Below, one piece after another: positions 4,599-5,370 of a stretch of DNA of 5,370 nucleotides. Positions within the stretch are counted from its first letter, which is position 1; each line of letters opens with the position of its first letter. The position numbers and the translations under genes were made by a program. The notes below the pieces were generated by a model. It was not told the DNA's origin. It worked only from the letters and a program-made list of their open reading frames with translations, and did no database searches. Origin of the DNA: Phenylobacterium sp. (GTDB lineage: Bacteria; Pseudomonadota; Alphaproteobacteria; Caulobacterales; Caulobacteraceae); assembly GCA_019264505.1 (NCBI GenBank), contig JAHUZY010000306.1:1-5370 (forward strand), in the 5' to 3' direction.

Positions 4599-4898
4599 TC
4601 AGTATATCTGCAAGGGTGAATAGAGGGTTCGGGCCTCGGCCGGGGGGCCGCGCCGCTCGCCCATGGCCTCCACCGTCACCGCCGTGACCCGCCCGCCGAT
4701 GGCGAAGACCAGCTGGTCGCCAGCCCGCACGGTGCGCGAGGGCTTGTCCAGCCGGTTCTCCTGGCCTGCGCGGGTCAACCGCACGCGCTTGTTCTCCACA
4801 AAGGCCGCCGCCAGCGTGCGGGTCTTGAAGAAGCGGGCGCGCCACAGCCAGACATCGATCCGGCAGGTCTCGACGGCCTCGGCCGCCTCGGGCTTCAC
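4599..4898 (-). CDS. S4-domain RNA-binding protein, Hsp15 (HslR)-like
   Basis: Starting from GTG 4898, the product has 99 aa. Residues ~12-72 are an S4 RNA-binding domain. The CRIDVWLWRARFFKTRTLAA segment is the signature first helix pair of Hsp15-type proteins, followed by VENKRVRL, KPSRTVRAGDQLVFAI and, at 80-93, GERRGPPAEARTLY, which matches the Hsp15 'RGPA.EA..LY' end. Escherichia coli Hsp15 binds 50S subunits carrying stalled peptidyl-tRNA and helps recycle them; a similar ribosome-rescue or RNA-binding role is likely. The GTG start overlaps the helicase stop (GTGA, 4895-4898), indicating translational coupling. The frame is open further upstream to 5225, but that part is an antisense-like Pro/Arg-rich readthrough of the helicase tail and is not included. 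The protein is shorter than E. coli Hsp15 at the C-terminus, as is usual in alphaproteobacteria. Confidence 0.88.
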   Translation of the reverse strand: MKPEAAEAVETCRIDVWLWRARFFKTRTLAAAFVENKRVRLTRAGQENRLDKPSRTVRAGDQLVFAIGGRVTAVTVEAMGERRGPPAEARTLYSPLQIY

Positions 4899-5370
4899 GC
4901 CGCGCCTCCGGCCTGGGGCCTGCGGCGTCGCCGGCGGGGCTTGCGCCGGGCGGGCGCGGCGAGAGGGGGCGGGGCGGCGGCGGCCTGGCGCGGCGCCTTG
5001 GGCCGCGGGGCCTTGGGACGCTGGGCGGGCGGGACGGTCTTCAGGGCCGCCAGGGCGGCGAAGGGGGAGGTGGACGGGGCCGCCGGGGCCTTCTGCGCCT
5101 TGGCCTCCAGCTTCCGGCGGCGCCAGGGGCGGGGTTCGCCGGTCTTGGATGGACCGGTGGGCGCATAGTCCAAGGCCCGCAGGATGGCCTCGCCCTCGGC
5201 TGTGCTCCAGCCCAGCGCAGACCACAGGTCTTCAGGCAGGCGCACGCCGCCGGCCTCCCGCGGGGCGGCGCGCAGGCGCTCGTCCAGATCTTCCAGCGCG
5301 TCCACGGGAACCGACAGGCCGGCCGTCGCCCGATGCCCATGGGCGGCCAGGCGCCAGGGGGCGGGGATGT
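4895..5370 (-). CDS. Helicase-related protein, C-terminal part (partial; SUV3-like)
   Basis: The frame is open from the right edge, giving 157 residues before the TGA at 4895-4897. It starts IPAPWRLAAHGHRATAGL and continues with SVPVDALEDLDERLRAA and a GGVRLPEDLWSALGWS-TAEGEAILRALDY segment. I recall this as the end of the helicase (SUV3-type DExH) encoded next to the S4 protein in alphaproteobacteria; the motor domains lie outside the window, so the assignment depends on neighbours and memory. From about 60 residues past the window edge the chain becomes low-complexity Pro/Ala/Lys and finishes in an Arg-rich tail (RRKPRRRRRRPQ), which suits RNA contacts. The GTG at 5305 is an internal codon, not a start. 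The stop overlaps the S4 start by 4 nt. Confidence 0.7.
   Translation of the reverse strand, partial: IPAPWRLAAHGHRATAGLSVPVDALEDLDERLRAAPREAGGVRLPEDLWSALGWSTAEGEAILRALDYAPTGPSKTGEPRPWRRRKLEAKAQKAPAAPSTSPFAALAALKTVPPAQRPKAPRPKAPRQAAAAPPPLAAPARRKPRRRRRRPQAGGAA

Noticed and set aside
4127..4687. 186-codon plus-strand open frame opposite fdxA
   Set aside because: fdxA on the other strand has nine correctly spaced cysteines, so this is a mirror frame.
4899..5225. Long N-terminal extension of the S4 protein
   Set aside because: It is an out-of-frame reading of the helicase tail, Pro/Arg-rich, and Hsp15-like proteins begin close to the S4 domain. The GTGA overlap supports the short form.
5041..5340. 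99-codon frame inside the helicase tail
   Set aside because: Out of frame with the conserved helicase C-terminus, and Arg/Pro-rich.
1..5370. CRISPR arrays, insertion sequences or riboswitches
   Set aside because: No regularly spaced repeats, transposase motifs or recognisable riboswitch cores were seen.

Overview
The window is high-GC DNA, most likely from an alphaproteobacterium of the Caulobacter/Phenylobacterium/Brevundimonas type. The main reason is the right half, read on the minus strand: helicase tail, S4-domain (Hsp15-like) protein, 7Fe ferredoxin FdxA, then a short CarD/CdnL regulator. I recall this order from alphaproteobacterial chromosomes. No alignment could be run, so the genus is inference.

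Left part (1-1385), metal/redox handling. The window opens in the last 49 codons of a CopC-like periplasmic copper-binding protein on the plus strand. It meets tail to tail a minus-strand MerR-family regulator whose C-terminal two-cysteine loop has CueR-like spacing. The divergent 68-bp gap holds a perfect 7-4-7 dyad inside a stretched promoter, almost identical to the classical mercury-resistance operator. It drives a membrane protein that joins a CPYG glutaredoxin domain to a MauE-like membrane domain with a C-terminal CxC. Regulator, operator and target form a self-contained, probably metal- or thiol-stress-responsive unit.

Middle part (1386-3193), accessory. A VapBC-type toxin-antitoxin pair follows (RHH-like antitoxin and PIN-domain ribonuclease, overlapping stop/start) behind a promoter full of direct and inverted repeats. 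It converges on a 280-aa minus-strand gene of unknown function and visibly lower GC. That gene begins 14 nt after the CCA end of a minus-strand tRNA-Arg(CCU), and its ribosome binding site abuts the tRNA 3' end. Gene placement and composition suggest DNA acquired at a tRNA locus, but no att repeat was found.

Right part (3194-5370), core chromosome. A strong intrinsic terminator ends carD. Upstream of it lie fdxA with its own candidate promoter (a TTGACA box with a GC dyad in the spacer), the S4 protein, and the helicase C-terminus, which runs off the right edge. Helicase and S4 reading frames overlap by 4 nt, indicating translational coupling. The most unusual items are the Hg-type operator paired with a CueR-like sensor loop, and the tRNA-anchored orphan gene.
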